Shown one piece after another: positions 26,681-34,587 of a stretch of 64,000 bases of DNA (its first letter is position 1; each line of letters starts with the position of its first letter). A program made the position numbers and the translations under genes. The notes beneath the pieces were generated by a model. That model had not been told where the DNA came from. It saw only the letters and a list, made by a program, of their open reading frames with translations, and ran no database searches. The stretch is taken from contig DASVQE010000048.1 in the NCBI GenBank assembly GCA_036389275.1, forward strand, positions 39,143 to 103,142, written 5' to 3'. The stretch comes from QHVT01 sp036389275 (GTDB lineage: Bacteria; Acidobacteriota; Thermoanaerobaculia; Gp7-AA8).

Positions 26681-28176
26681 AGCAGACCATGCTCGGCACG
26701 AACGGTCCGGCGGTGTCGATCGCCGGATTGGGGTGCATGGGGATGTCCGGCATGTACGGGCCGGCCGATGAGGCGGAGAGCATCGCCACGATTCATGAGG
26801 CGCTCGATGCCGGCATCACGTTGCTCGATACCGGCGACTTCTACGGCATGGGTCACAACGAGCTGCTGATCCGGAAGGCGCTGGCCGGCCGCTCGCGCGA
26901 GCGCGCGTTCATCCAGGTGAAGTTCGGATCGCTGCGCGGTCCCGACGGTTCGTGGCTCGGGTTCGATTCACGCCCGGCCGCGGTGAAGACGTGGCTCGCG
27001 TACACGCTGCAGCGGCTCGGCACGGATTACGTCGATCTCTATCAGCCGTCGCGCCGCGATCCGAATGTGCCGGTGGAGGAGACGATCGGCGCGATCGCGG
27101 AGATGGTGAAAGCGGGTTACGTGCGCTACATCGGCGTGTCGGAAGTGGGCGCGGAGACGATCCGCCGCGCGCATGCGACGCATCCGATCGCGGAGCTGCA
27201 GTTCGAGTATTCGCTGATGTCGCGCTCGATCGAGGCGGAGATTCTGCCGACGACGCGCGAGCTCGGGATCAGCGTCACCGCGTACGGGATCCTCTCGCGC
27301 GGTCTGCTCAGCCGCAAGGACGGCGCGAACGTGGCCGCGCGCGGCGATTTCCGCGCACACTCGCCGCGCTGGCAAGGGGAGAACCTGCAGCGCAATCTCG
27401 CCCTGGTCGATCGTCTGCGCGAGATCGCGAATGAGCGCAACGCCACGCCGGTGCAACTGGCGATCGCCTGGGTGCGCTCGCGCGGCGAGGACATCATCCC
27501 GCTGATCGGCGCCCGCACACGCACGCAACTGCGCGAGTCGCTGGCCGCCCTCGATCTCACGCTGTCGGCCGAGGAGCTGCGCCGCATCGAAGAAGCCGTG
27601 CCGGCCGAGGCCGTAGCCGGCACACGCTACCGTCCCAGCTTGTCCGCGAAGGCAAAGTGCGTCACCTCGGATTATCCGAAGCGGGCGCGCGCACGATCCG
27701 GCGCGCCCACGCCGTCCATCCAATCGCCGCGCTGCAGAGCGAGTATTCGTTATGGGAGCGCAACCTCGAGAATGACATCATTCCCGTGCTGCGCGAGCTC
27801 GGCATCGGCCTGGTGCCATTCAGTCCCTTGGGCCGCGGCTTTCTGGCCGGCAACGTCCGGCGCGCCGAGGAGTATCCGGAGGACGACTTTCGCAGCAGGG
27901 ACCCGCGCTTTCAGGGAGACAACTTCGACAAAAACATGCGCGCTGCTTCGGTCGTGCGCGACATCGCCGCATCGAAGGAGGCCACGCCCTCGCAGATCGC
28001 GCTTGCCTGGCTCCTGCACAAAGGAGACGACATCGTTCCCATCCCCGGCACCAAGCGCCGCACCTACCTCGAGGAAAACCTCGGCGCGGCGAACCTCGCG
28101 CTCACGACGCGCGAGGTCGCGCAACTCGACACCGCGCTCGAACAGGTCGCCGGCCCGCGCTACAACGAACGGATGA
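26677..28176 (+). CDS. Aldo-keto reductase, C terminus lost by fusion (real part to about 27632)
   Basis: The first ~320 residues are an aldo-keto reductase (GLGCMGMSGMYG, LLDTGDFYG with the catalytic Tyr, VKFG with the Lys, IPLIGARTRTQL NADPH loop). The usual His motif (YYQHR) is DLYQPSRRD here, seen in a distinct subfamily. It should end a few residues after VAGTRY (27630). Instead the frame continues without stop for another ~180 codons through a second, out-of-frame reductase remnant, producing an Arg/Ser-rich nonsense tail to 28176. GTG start overlaps the RND stop (GTGA), so it belongs to the efflux operon. Whether the fused 499-residue product folds is unknown. Confidence 0.75.
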   Translation: MKQTMLGTNGPAVSIAGLGCMGMSGMYGPADEAESIATIHEALDAGITLLDTGDFYGMGHNELLIRKALAGRSRERAFIQVKFGSLRGPDGSWLGFDSRPAAVKTWLAYTLQRLGTDYVDLYQPSRRDPNVPVEETIGAIAEMVKAGYVRYIGVSEVGAETIRRAHATHPIAELQFEYSLMSRSIEAEILPTTRELGISVTAYGILSRGLLSRKDGANVAARGDFRAHSPRWQGENLQRNLALVDRLREIANERNATPVQLAIAWVRSRGEDIIPLIGARTRTQLRESLAALDLTLSAEELRRIEEAVPAEAVAGTRYRPSLSAKAKCVTSDYPKRARARSGAPTPSIQSPRCRASIRYGSATSRMTSFPCCASSASAWCHSVPWAAAFWPATSGAPRSIRRTTFAAGTRAFRETTSTKTCALLRSCATSPHRRRPRPRRSRLPGSCTKETTSFPSPAPSAAPTSRKTSARRTSRSRRARSRNSTPRSNRSPARATTNG

Positions 28177-28196
28177 TGGCCCTCATCGACCGCTGA
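27636..28196 (+). pseudogene. C-terminal remnant of a second aldo-keto reductase
   Basis: In the frame offset from the upstream gene the sequence reads LVREGKVRHLGLSEAGA, HPIAALQSEYSLW, ELGIGLVPFSPLGRGFLAG and IVPIPGTKRRTYLEEN, ending ERMMALIDR and a stop. This is the last ~186 residues of a YajO/AKR13-type reductase, closest in appearance to the intact gene at 34588-35562. The first ~135 residues, with the catalytic Asp and Tyr, are missing. The join at about 27632 joins the last residues of one reductase to the middle of another, the footprint of a deletion between tandem paralogues. A GTG at 27657 could start a truncated protein, but it would lack catalysis. Confidence 0.85.
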
Positions 28197-31193
28197 TCAC
28201 TTCAGCGTCTTCAACATCTCCTCGATCGCGCGCTCGAGCTGCGCGTCGTTCGCGCGCGCCGGATCGTCTTCGACCGCGATGTCAGGCTCGACGCCGTGCC
28301 CTTCGACCAGCCAGCCGCTCTCGTCGAAGAACGGCGCGTTCGGCACGTTCGCGTAGCCGCCATCGATGAGCGCGGGCACTGGATTGAGGCCGGTCAAACC
28401 GCCCCAGGTGCGCGCGCCGATGATCGGCCCGAGGGCGAGCTTGCGGAAGTAGAGCGAAAAATTCTCGCCGGCGGACACCGTCATGTGACTGACGAGCAGC
28501 GCCTTCGCGCCAAAGTGCGCGCCCCAGCGTGGCGCGGGCCAGGCGTTGGGCGACTCGCGCACGGCGGTGAAATTCAGCGCGTGGCGTCCGAGAAGCTCGG
28601 CCAGATGCGCGCCGGTGAAACCGCCCTGGCTCCAGCGTGCGTCGACGATCAATGCCTCCTTGTCGATCTGCCCATAGAACTGCTGCGCGAATTGATTGAG
28701 ACCGTTCGTGCTGAAGTCCGACACGTGGATGTAGCCGATGCGGTCGTTCGAGCGCTCGGAGGCGAACGCGCGATTGCGCTCGACCCAGTCGCGCTCGCGC
28801 AGCCCGTTCTCGTCGTCGAGCGGCGTGACCGTGACCTCGCGCGGCGGCGAGCCGACCGTCAGCGTGACGCTCTTGCCGGCCAGCCCTTCGAACGCTGCGC
28901 GCGGATCGCGCGTGACGTCGAGCGCTTTCCCGTTCACCGCGAGCAGCGGCTCGCCTTCGCGCACGCCGGCGCTCGTCAGCGGCGAGCGGAGCGTGTCGTC
29001 CCACGGCGCGCCTTGATAGATGCGGGCGATGCGGAAGACGCCGTTCGCCAGCTCGTAGTCGGCGCCGAGCAGGCCGACGTTGCCGGGCGGCGGCTGCGGC
29101 ACATCGCCGCGCGCGGCCATGTATGCGTGGCCGGTGCTCGACTCGCCGATCATCTCTGCGAGCACGTCGTTCACTTCCTGCCGCGTCACGCACTGCTCGA
29201 GCAGCGGCCGGTACGCGCGGGCGATGGCGTCCCAATCGTGAGATCCGGTCTTCGGCGCAAAGTAGAAGTCGCGCTGGTTGCGGACCACGTCGGCGAAGAG
29301 CTGCCGCCACTCCGCGCGCAGATCGACGTGCAGCGGCATGGTCGTGTCGAGCTTCGTTTCTGCATTTGTGGCCAGGGTGCGCAGCGTGTTGCCGGTGAGC
29401 AGCTCCGCGCCGTCCTGCGACATCGTGAAGTCGCTCGTGCCGGGCAGCAGGACTTCCTCTTTCTTCTCGCGCATCCGGTAGACGCGCACCGAGCGTGCGC
29501 CGGCGAGATCGCTCAGCGCGTAGACCGGATTGCCGTCGCTGGTGGCGCCGAGCGCGAGGAGCGAGCCGGGCGTCGTGCCGAGGCGGAAGGCGCGGCGCTC
29601 GAATGCGGCCGTGTCGAAGGCCGTGTCGAACGCGCTGTCCAGCGGCACCGCCATCAACGTAGCCATGGCCCGATGCACGAACCGCTGCGACAGCCAGTCC
29701 GCCAGCGGCATCGAGAAGTTGCGGTAGCTGATGAAGAAGAGATGCTCGCCCCTCGGATCGAACACCGGCGTGCTGGCGTTGAACTGCGCGGCGGTGAGCT
29801 GCTGCTTCGACTGCGTGACGACGTCGTAGCGCCAGATCGTCGTGAGCCGGTTCGCGGCCGTCTTGGTGTACGCGAGCCACGACGAATCGCTCGACCACGC
29901 CAGCTCCACCGGTTCCGCCCACGGATCGCGATCGGCCTCGGACACACTCCGCGACTCGACGTCGCACACGAAGATCGCGCCGCGCTGATCGACGAAGGCC
30001 AGCCGCTTTCCGTCGCGACTCCAGACCGGACGGAAGCGAAAGCCGCTCGCCGCATGCGTCAGCGCCACCGCATTCGGCGAAGAGACCTCGCGTACGTACA
30101 GTTGATACTCGCCGCCCGCATCCGACATGTAGGCGACGCGCGCGCCGTCGGGACTGAGCGCCGCCTCGCGCTCGAAGGCGCCGCTGGTGTTGGTCAGATT
30201 GCGCGGCGTCGCGCCGCGCTCGCTGAGCCAGAGATCGCCGCGGGCCTCGTACAACACGCGGCCGTTCGCCACCTGCCGGTTGGTGATGAAGTTGCTCGCG
30301 TCGACGTCGCGCTGCAGCTCGGCGCGCGGTACGTCGATGCGCATCGCCGACGAGCGGCCGCTGCGGAGATCAAGCAGTTGCAGCTCCGGCCCATGCTGAA
30401 AGACGATCGCGTCGCCGCCGATCGAGGCATCGCGCACGTCGTAGTCGGCGAAGCGGGTGAGCTGTTTCCGCGCGCGCGTCCGCGTGTCGTACGACCAGAG
30501 GTTCGCGCGCTGCTCGGTGCCGGCGTCGGAGACGTAGTAGAGCACGTCGCCGCGCCACATCGGGCGGAGGTCGGGGCCGTTCCAGTCGGTGATCTTCGTC
30601 GAGCCGCCGCCGGCCAGGTCGACGACGGAGATGTCGGGAGCGGCGCCGCCGCGGTAGCGCTTCCAGTGCGCGATCAGCGGATTCGGCCACTGCGGCCTAT
30701 AGGCGAGACGGCGGCCGCTCGCGTCGAGCGCGCCGTCGGCGCCGTAGCGCAGCGGCAGCCGCTCCGGCAGCCCGCCGCGCGAGGGCACGGTGTAGAGCTG
30801 CATCTCGATGCTGCTGAACGAGAGCGCGTCCGTGTGGAAGAGCAGCCGGTCATCGGCCGTCCATTGGGTGAGCACCTGGTGCGACGGCAGCCAGGTCACG
30901 CGCGATGGCTCTCCGCCTTTCAGCGGAATGGTAAAGATGTTGACGAATCCGCGCGTCTCGTTGGCGGTGTAGGCGAGGCGCTGTCCGTCGGGACTGAAGC
31001 GGACGTCGAGCTTCGGCCCGGGCGTGCGCGTCACCTGCGTGGCCGCGCCGCCGCCGCGCGGCACCACCCACACCTGCCCGCCGTGGATGAAGGCGACGTG
31101 GGTGCGGCTGACCGCCGGCGACTGGAAGAGCGCGTAGGCGGCGGGAGCGAGAGCGACGAGCAGCGCGGCGATGAAGGTTCTCACGCGGCGCAA
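28197..31193 (-). CDS. Tricorn-like S41 peptidase with N-terminal beta-propeller, secreted
   Basis: 998 residues. A signal peptide (LLVALAPAAYA) is followed by two WD40/TolB-like beta-propeller regions (repeated FSPDGQRLAY, LSPDGARVAYMSD, WSRDGKRLAFVD) to about residue 600. Then come the tricorn C1 region (SSTGHAYM, catalytic His), a PDZ-like segment (REGEPLLAVNGKAL) and the tail-specific protease core (LIVDARWSQGG, then SHMTVSAGENFS with the nucleophilic Ser). It degrades oligopeptides in the periplasm by analogy. Start ATG 31193. The stop abuts, with no gap, the stop of the aldo-keto remnant on the other strand. Confidence 0.88.
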   Translation of the reverse strand: MRRVRTFIAALLVALAPAAYALFQSPAVSRTHVAFIHGGQVWVVPRGGGAATQVTRTPGPKLDVRFSPDGQRLAYTANETRGFVNIFTIPLKGGEPSRVTWLPSHQVLTQWTADDRLLFHTDALSFSSIEMQLYTVPSRGGLPERLPLRYGADGALDASGRRLAYRPQWPNPLIAHWKRYRGGAAPDISVVDLAGGGSTKITDWNGPDLRPMWRGDVLYYVSDAGTEQRANLWSYDTRTRARKQLTRFADYDVRDASIGGDAIVFQHGPELQLLDLRSGRSSAMRIDVPRAELQRDVDASNFITNRQVANGRVLYEARGDLWLSERGATPRNLTNTSGAFEREAALSPDGARVAYMSDAGGEYQLYVREVSSPNAVALTHAASGFRFRPVWSRDGKRLAFVDQRGAIFVCDVESRSVSEADRDPWAEPVELAWSSDSSWLAYTKTAANRLTTIWRYDVVTQSKQQLTAAQFNASTPVFDPRGEHLFFISYRNFSMPLADWLSQRFVHRAMATLMAVPLDSAFDTAFDTAAFERRAFRLGTTPGSLLALGATSDGNPVYALSDLAGARSVRVYRMREKKEEVLLPGTSDFTMSQDGAELLTGNTLRTLATNAETKLDTTMPLHVDLRAEWRQLFADVVRNQRDFYFAPKTGSHDWDAIARAYRPLLEQCVTRQEVNDVLAEMIGESSTGHAYMAARGDVPQPPPGNVGLLGADYELANGVFRIARIYQGAPWDDTLRSPLTSAGVREGEPLLAVNGKALDVTRDPRAAFEGLAGKSVTLTVGSPPREVTVTPLDDENGLRERDWVERNRAFASERSNDRIGYIHVSDFSTNGLNQFAQQFYGQIDKEALIVDARWSQGGFTGAHLAELLGRHALNFTAVRESPNAWPAPRWGAHFGAKALLVSHMTVSAGENFSLYFRKLALGPIIGARTWGGLTGLNPVPALIDGGYANVPNAPFFDESGWLVEGHGVEPDIAVEDDPARANDAQLERAIEEMLKTLK

Positions 31194-31229
31194 CGTACGC
31201 GCACCGCCGCCGCGCGCGATAGAACGCGC

Positions 31230-32039
31230 TTAAGCGCGCTGGGAGAACCTTAGCCGGTACTCCGCCGGTGTCACCGACATGCTCCGCTTGAAGTGCCGCC
31301 CGAAGTGGCTCTGGTCGGCGAAGCCGGCCGCGAGCGCGACGTCCGCCAGCGGCACATCGCTCTCCGCGAGCGCGCGGCAGGCGTACGCAATGCGGCACTG
31401 ACGGATGTACGCAGCCACAGTCGTTCCGTAATGACGTCGAAACGTCGTGGCGAGGTGCACCGGATGGACGCCGGCTTCGGCGGCGAGCGAGGTGAGCGTG
31501 AGCCGCGCCGTCGGCTCGTCGTCGATGCGCGTTTTCACGCGCGCCAGCCAGCGCGGCGGAGCGCCGCCTTGCGTCGTGCGCGCGCCGTCGGCAGCGAGCG
31601 AGAGGATCAGCGACTCGACCGCCAGCGGCGCGACGTCGTCTTCGCGCGAGAGCTCGTCGAACAGCCGCCGCGTCGCCAGCGCGAACGGCGCGCCGCGAAA
31701 GGCCGCCGAGTCGTCGAAGAGCGGCGTGCAGCCGCGCACGCGCGCCAGCCAATGCGGCGCCAGCTCCACGTTCAGGCAGCGCCCGCCGCCGGCCGCGAAG
31801 TGGTTCGAGTGCAGCTCGCCCGCCGGCCGCACGATGACCATCCCCGGCTCGCCGTCGCGCTGCCGCGCGCCGTAGCGCTCCCGAAACGCGCCGGCCAGCA
31901 CCAGCACCAGGCACGCGTACTCGTGCGAATGCGGCGCGAGCGCCGCGTCGCCGCCGTAGCGCGTCTCCGTCATCACGAACTCGCCCATCGTCCGCGAGCG
32001 CACCACCGCGGCCGGAAACTGCGCCGGCGAAAAACGCAT
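31230..32039 (-). CDS. AraC family transcriptional regulator
   Basis: 269-residue regulator. The N-terminal cupin-like domain (LAPHSHEYACLVLVL, PGMVIVRPAGELHSNHF) is a possible metal or ligand binder. The C-terminal double HTH spans about residues 170-265 (LTSLAAEAGVHPVHLATTFRRHYG and LADVALAAGFADQSHFGRHFKR). A GGAGG lies 8 nt before ATG 32039; ATG 32060 would add seven residues and cannot be excluded. It is 36 nt upstream of the tricorn-like gene on the same strand and may control it, or be autogenous. Confidence 0.88.
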   Translation of the reverse strand: MRFSPAQFPAAVVRSRTMGEFVMTETRYGGDAALAPHSHEYACLVLVLAGAFRERYGARQRDGEPGMVIVRPAGELHSNHFAAGGGRCLNVELAPHWLARVRGCTPLFDDSAAFRGAPFALATRRLFDELSREDDVAPLAVESLILSLAADGARTTQGGAPPRWLARVKTRIDDEPTARLTLTSLAAEAGVHPVHLATTFRRHYGTTVAAYIRQCRIAYACRALAESDVPLADVALAAGFADQSHFGRHFKRSMSVTPAEYRLRFSQRA

Positions 32040-32117
32040 GACGGTTCCTCCTCGTTCCATTCGACGGGCCCGGCGAGCGCCGGTTAGCTGATCCACATCG
32101 TCAGCAACGCGCTCGCC

Positions 32118-32217
32118 TGTCATCCCGAGCGTAGCGAGGGACCTGGGTGGGTGGGCGTGCGCTGCACGTGCCTGCCGCGCCCACCCGCCCAGGTCCCTCA
32201 CTCCGCTCGGGATGACA
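32118..32217. repeat. REP-like 40-nt inverted repeat
   Basis: Arms 32118-32157 and 32178-32217 are reverse complements at 37 of 40 positions, around a 20-nt centre. The outer ends read TGTCATCCCGAGC, a sequence type familiar as an interspersed palindromic repeat in soil bacteria. It can fold into a long hairpin and lies between the divergent AraC and RlmN genes. The compensatory-looking mismatches (three) suggest structural constraint or age. Confidence 0.82.
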
Positions 32218-32301
32218 GATTGATGACGCTCGAGCGCCGAGCCGAAGATCGCCAGCGTGGTACGCACCGCGCTGAGCATGACGTATCGTAGTGCCGCCCG
32301 C

Positions 32302-33396
32302 ATGCGTCCGCACCTCTTCGGAATGCTTCCTGACCAACTCGCAACAACGTTGCGCGCCGCCGGCGTCGACATCCGCGATGCCGAGGCGCGGCGGATCTTG
32401 GCGCATGTCATCGCGGGTGGGCGAGATGGGTTTCCGGAGGCGCGGCCGGTGCCGCGGGAGGTGATGCGCGCGGTCGAGGCGTTGATCGAGCGGCGGCGGC
32501 TCGAGGTCGTCGAGCGCGCGGTCGATCCATCCGACGGCTTCGTGAAGTATCTCTTCCGGCTGCACGACGGCGCGCTCATCGAGGCGGTGCGCATTCCGCT
32601 CGAGGTGCCGGGGCGCTTCACCGTCTGCCTGTCGACGCAGGCCGGCTGTGCCATGCAATGCGATTTCTGCGCGACCGGGCGCATGGGGCTGACGCGCCAT
32701 CTCGAGCCTTGGGAGATCGTCGGGCAGTTCCTGGCCGTGCGCGACGAGGCGCCGGGCAGCGTCACCGGCGCGGTGTTTCAGGGTCAGGGCGAGCCGCTGC
32801 ACAACTACGCGAGCGTCATGCACGCCGCGGAGATCCTCGCGCATCCCTGCGGCGGACGCATTTCCGCGAAAGCGATCACCATCTCCACCGTCGGCCTCGT
32901 GCCGGCCATCGCGCGCATGGCCGCGGAGCGGCGGCCGTATCGCCTGATCGTCTCGCTCACCTCGGCCATCGACGAACGCCGCCGCGCGCTGCTGCCGGCC
33001 GCATCCGCGTGGCCGGTGGCGACGCTTGCGGGAGCGGTGCGCGACTATCAGCGCGCCGCCGGCGGACGCATCACCATCGCCTGGGTGGTTCTCGGCGGGA
33101 TCAACACCGGCCGCGACGAAGTCGAGGCGCTGCGCGCGCTCTTCGCCGGCATTCCGCTGCGCCTCAATCTCATCGACGTCAACGATGCCCGTCCCGACGG
33201 CTATCGCCGCGCCACCGCACAGGAGCTGGCCGCGTTTCGCGACGAGCTGCGCACCCTCGGCGTCCCGGTGGTGCGGCGCTACTCCGGCGGCGCCGCGCGC
33301 CACGCCGCCTGCGGCATGCTGGCCGCCACGCGCAGCTTGCGCGATTCTTCGAGCAGCTCCGCGACGGCGGAGGCGACATCGCCGCCCGCGTCGTGA
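32302..33396 (+). CDS. rlmN: Radical SAM RlmN-like 23S rRNA (A2503-C2)/tRNA methyltransferase
   Basis: 364 residues. The helical N domain (GMLPDQLATTLRAAG) is followed by the radical SAM Cx3Cx2C cluster site (CAMQCDFC), the GQGEPLHNY variant of the GMGEPLxN motif and the C-terminal AACGMLA with the methyl-carrying Cys. RlmN methylates C2 of A2503 in 23S rRNA and A37 of some tRNAs. I use ATG 32302 (MRPHLFGML); ATG 32278 would add eight residues. Its last 118 nt lie opposite the 3' end of the PH-domain gene at 33279, giving a Ser/Ala-rich tail not seen in typical RlmN. Confidence 0.88.
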   Translation: MRPHLFGMLPDQLATTLRAAGVDIRDAEARRILAHVIAGGRDGFPEARPVPREVMRAVEALIERRRLEVVERAVDPSDGFVKYLFRLHDGALIEAVRIPLEVPGRFTVCLSTQAGCAMQCDFCATGRMGLTRHLEPWEIVGQFLAVRDEAPGSVTGAVFQGQGEPLHNYASVMHAAEILAHPCGGRISAKAITISTVGLVPAIARMAAERRPYRLIVSLTSAIDERRRALLPAASAWPVATLAGAVRDYQRAAGGRITIAWVVLGGINTGRDEVEALRALFAGIPLRLNLIDVNDARPDGYRRATAQELAAFRDELRTLGVPVVRRYSGGAARHAACGMLAATRSLRDSSSSSATAEATSPPAS

Positions 33397-34034
33397 GCGT
33401 GATGCTCGTCGAGATCGCCCAGTCCGCTGTTGCGCTCGCGCTGCACGCCTTCGCGTAACGCGTCGCGAATCTCCTCGGCGTTGTCGACGCCGCGGAAGTA
33501 GGCGACGTGCATCGGCTCGCGCCCGAGCTGCTTCCGCTCCTCGGCGCTGCTGCGCCCGCCGCCGCCCGCCGTCTTCACCTCCACGTCGGCGATCTTCAGC
33601 AGCCGCTGCAGCGGTCCCTGGCGGATGGAGATGTTCTGGATGTTGGCCAGCGCGATCGTCTTCTCGCGCACGGTGGTGATGCCTTCGCGGATGCGGATGG
33701 CGCGGTCGGAGAGCATGTACCAGCGCAGCTCGTAGTCGAGCCGCAGGATCATCCAGCCGAAGAGGATCTGCGCCACGAGCGCGACGATGCCGAACGCTTC
33801 GCCGACGTGGAAGAGGATGGCCATGAGCCGCGGCATGTTGTCGTCGAAGTTCGCAAGCGCGACGATGGCGATGGTGAGGCCGACGATGGCGAAGAGCTGC
33901 GTGAGCCCCCAGACGAACGCGCGCAAGGCGAGGTAGTTCGGCGCGGCGCGGAAGAGGCGCGGCGGCGCGCCGGGCGGCGGCTGCGGCGTCGGCGGCACGT
34001 GCATCACGCGCAGCACGGTCTCGCGCCAGCTCAC
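33279..34034 (-). CDS. PH domain (bPH2/YdbS-like) membrane protein, second of pair
   Basis: 251 residues. Two transmembrane segments (about residues 40-65 and 75-105) precede a bacterial PH domain with LSDRAIRIREGITTVREKTIALANIQNISIRQGPLQRLLKIADVEV-like order (positions near 115-165), which identifies the bPH2/YdbS family. A C-terminal Glu/Arg/His-rich tail of about 60 residues follows. Start GTG 34034 overlaps the stop of the upstream gene (GTGA), so the two are coupled. The 3' end overlaps the opposing RlmN gene by 118 nt. Function unknown; YdbS/YdbT pairs are linked to membrane stress in other bacteria. Confidence 0.78.
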   Translation of the reverse strand: MSWRETVLRVMHVPPTPQPPPGAPPRLFRAAPNYLALRAFVWGLTQLFAIVGLTIAIVALANFDDNMPRLMAILFHVGEAFGIVALVAQILFGWMILRLDYELRWYMLSDRAIRIREGITTVREKTIALANIQNISIRQGPLQRLLKIADVEVKTAGGGGRSSAEERKQLGREPMHVAYFRGVDNAEEIRDALREGVQRERNSGLGDLDEHHAHDAGGDVASAVAELLEESRKLRVAASMPQAAWRAAPPE

Positions 34035-34537
34035 CGTTTCTCCAGCGCCTCGCGCACGCCGCGCAGCTCGGCCGCGACTTCGCGTAACGCCGCGGCGACA
34101 TCGTCCGGCGCGGCGGCCGTGTTGGGTTGCGCCGGATGCGCGCGCACGCCGCGCATCTTCGAGTAGAGAAAATCGCGCACGAGCTCGAACTCGTGCAGCC
34201 CTTCGAGCGTCATCTCCGCCGCGGCGCTGGCGCTGGCGGTCTGGATCTGGATGCGCGCCAGCCGCAGCCAGCGCTCGACGACGTTGCTGGTGAGATGAAT
34301 GTCCTGGATGCGCGCGTAGGTGAGGGTGATCTCGCGGCGGAAGAGGATGCCCCAGCGCATGGAGATGCCTTCGCGGTCGAAGGTGTAGCGCATGGTGTGA
34401 AAGCGAAAGTAGAGGTAGATCAGCGGCGCGATGAAGAACGGCCCGGCCAGGAACGAGGTGAGGATGTAGTACTTCCAGAGCGCCGGCTCCGGCCGCTCCA
34501 TGGCATACACGCGCTGCTCGAGATCGGGCGTCATCAT
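34031..34537 (-). CDS. PH domain (bPH2) membrane protein, first of pair
   Basis: 168 residues. One or two transmembrane helices (about residues 25-45) sit before a PH-like domain with MRYTFDREGISMRWGILFRRE and TYARIQDIHLTSNVVERW. The last ~45 residues (DVAAALREVAAELRGVREALEKR region) form a predicted amphipathic coiled coil. The start is ATG 34537 or 34534, which I cannot separate. It is divergent from the aldo-keto reductase at 34588 and forms a coupled pair with the following gene, probably as a heteromeric membrane complex. Confidence 0.8.
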   Translation of the reverse strand: MMTPDLEQRVYAMERPEPALWKYYILTSFLAGPFFIAPLIYLYFRFHTMRYTFDREGISMRWGILFRREITLTYARIQDIHLTSNVVERWLRLARIQIQTASASAAAEMTLEGLHEFELVRDFLYSKMRGVRAHPAQPNTAAAPDDVAAALREVAAELRGVREALEKR

Positions 34538-34575
34538 CGATCGTACTCGGCGATCGTACCGCGATCCCGCGGCGA

Positions 34576-34587
34576 TATAGTCCGCGC
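34576..34587 (+). promoter_or_regulatory. Leaderless-type -10 element before the aldo-keto reductase
   Basis: TATAGT at 34576-34581 ends 6 nt before ATG 34588. There is no Shine-Dalgarno. Initiation about 7 nt after the hexamer would place the first transcribed base at or next to the ATG, as in leaderless mRNAs. Confidence 0.5.

Noticed and set aside
26940..26990. A GGGTTCGATTC segment resembling a tRNA T-loop
   Set aside because: It lies in the aldo-keto reductase coding sequence (GSWLGFDSRP) and has no acceptor stem or anticodon arm around it.
27600..27700. Sequencing frameshift in a single aldo-keto reductase
   Set aside because: The downstream segment repeats the middle and C-terminal motifs already present upstream and belongs to another subfamily. 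A simple indel would not duplicate them.
28296..31253. A long plus-strand reading frame opposite the tricorn-like gene (and similar ones at 37452-39842 and 4357-6090)
   Set aside because: The frames mirror a gene with strong domain evidence on the other strand. Their products are Arg/Ala-rich without motifs, as expected from high GC.
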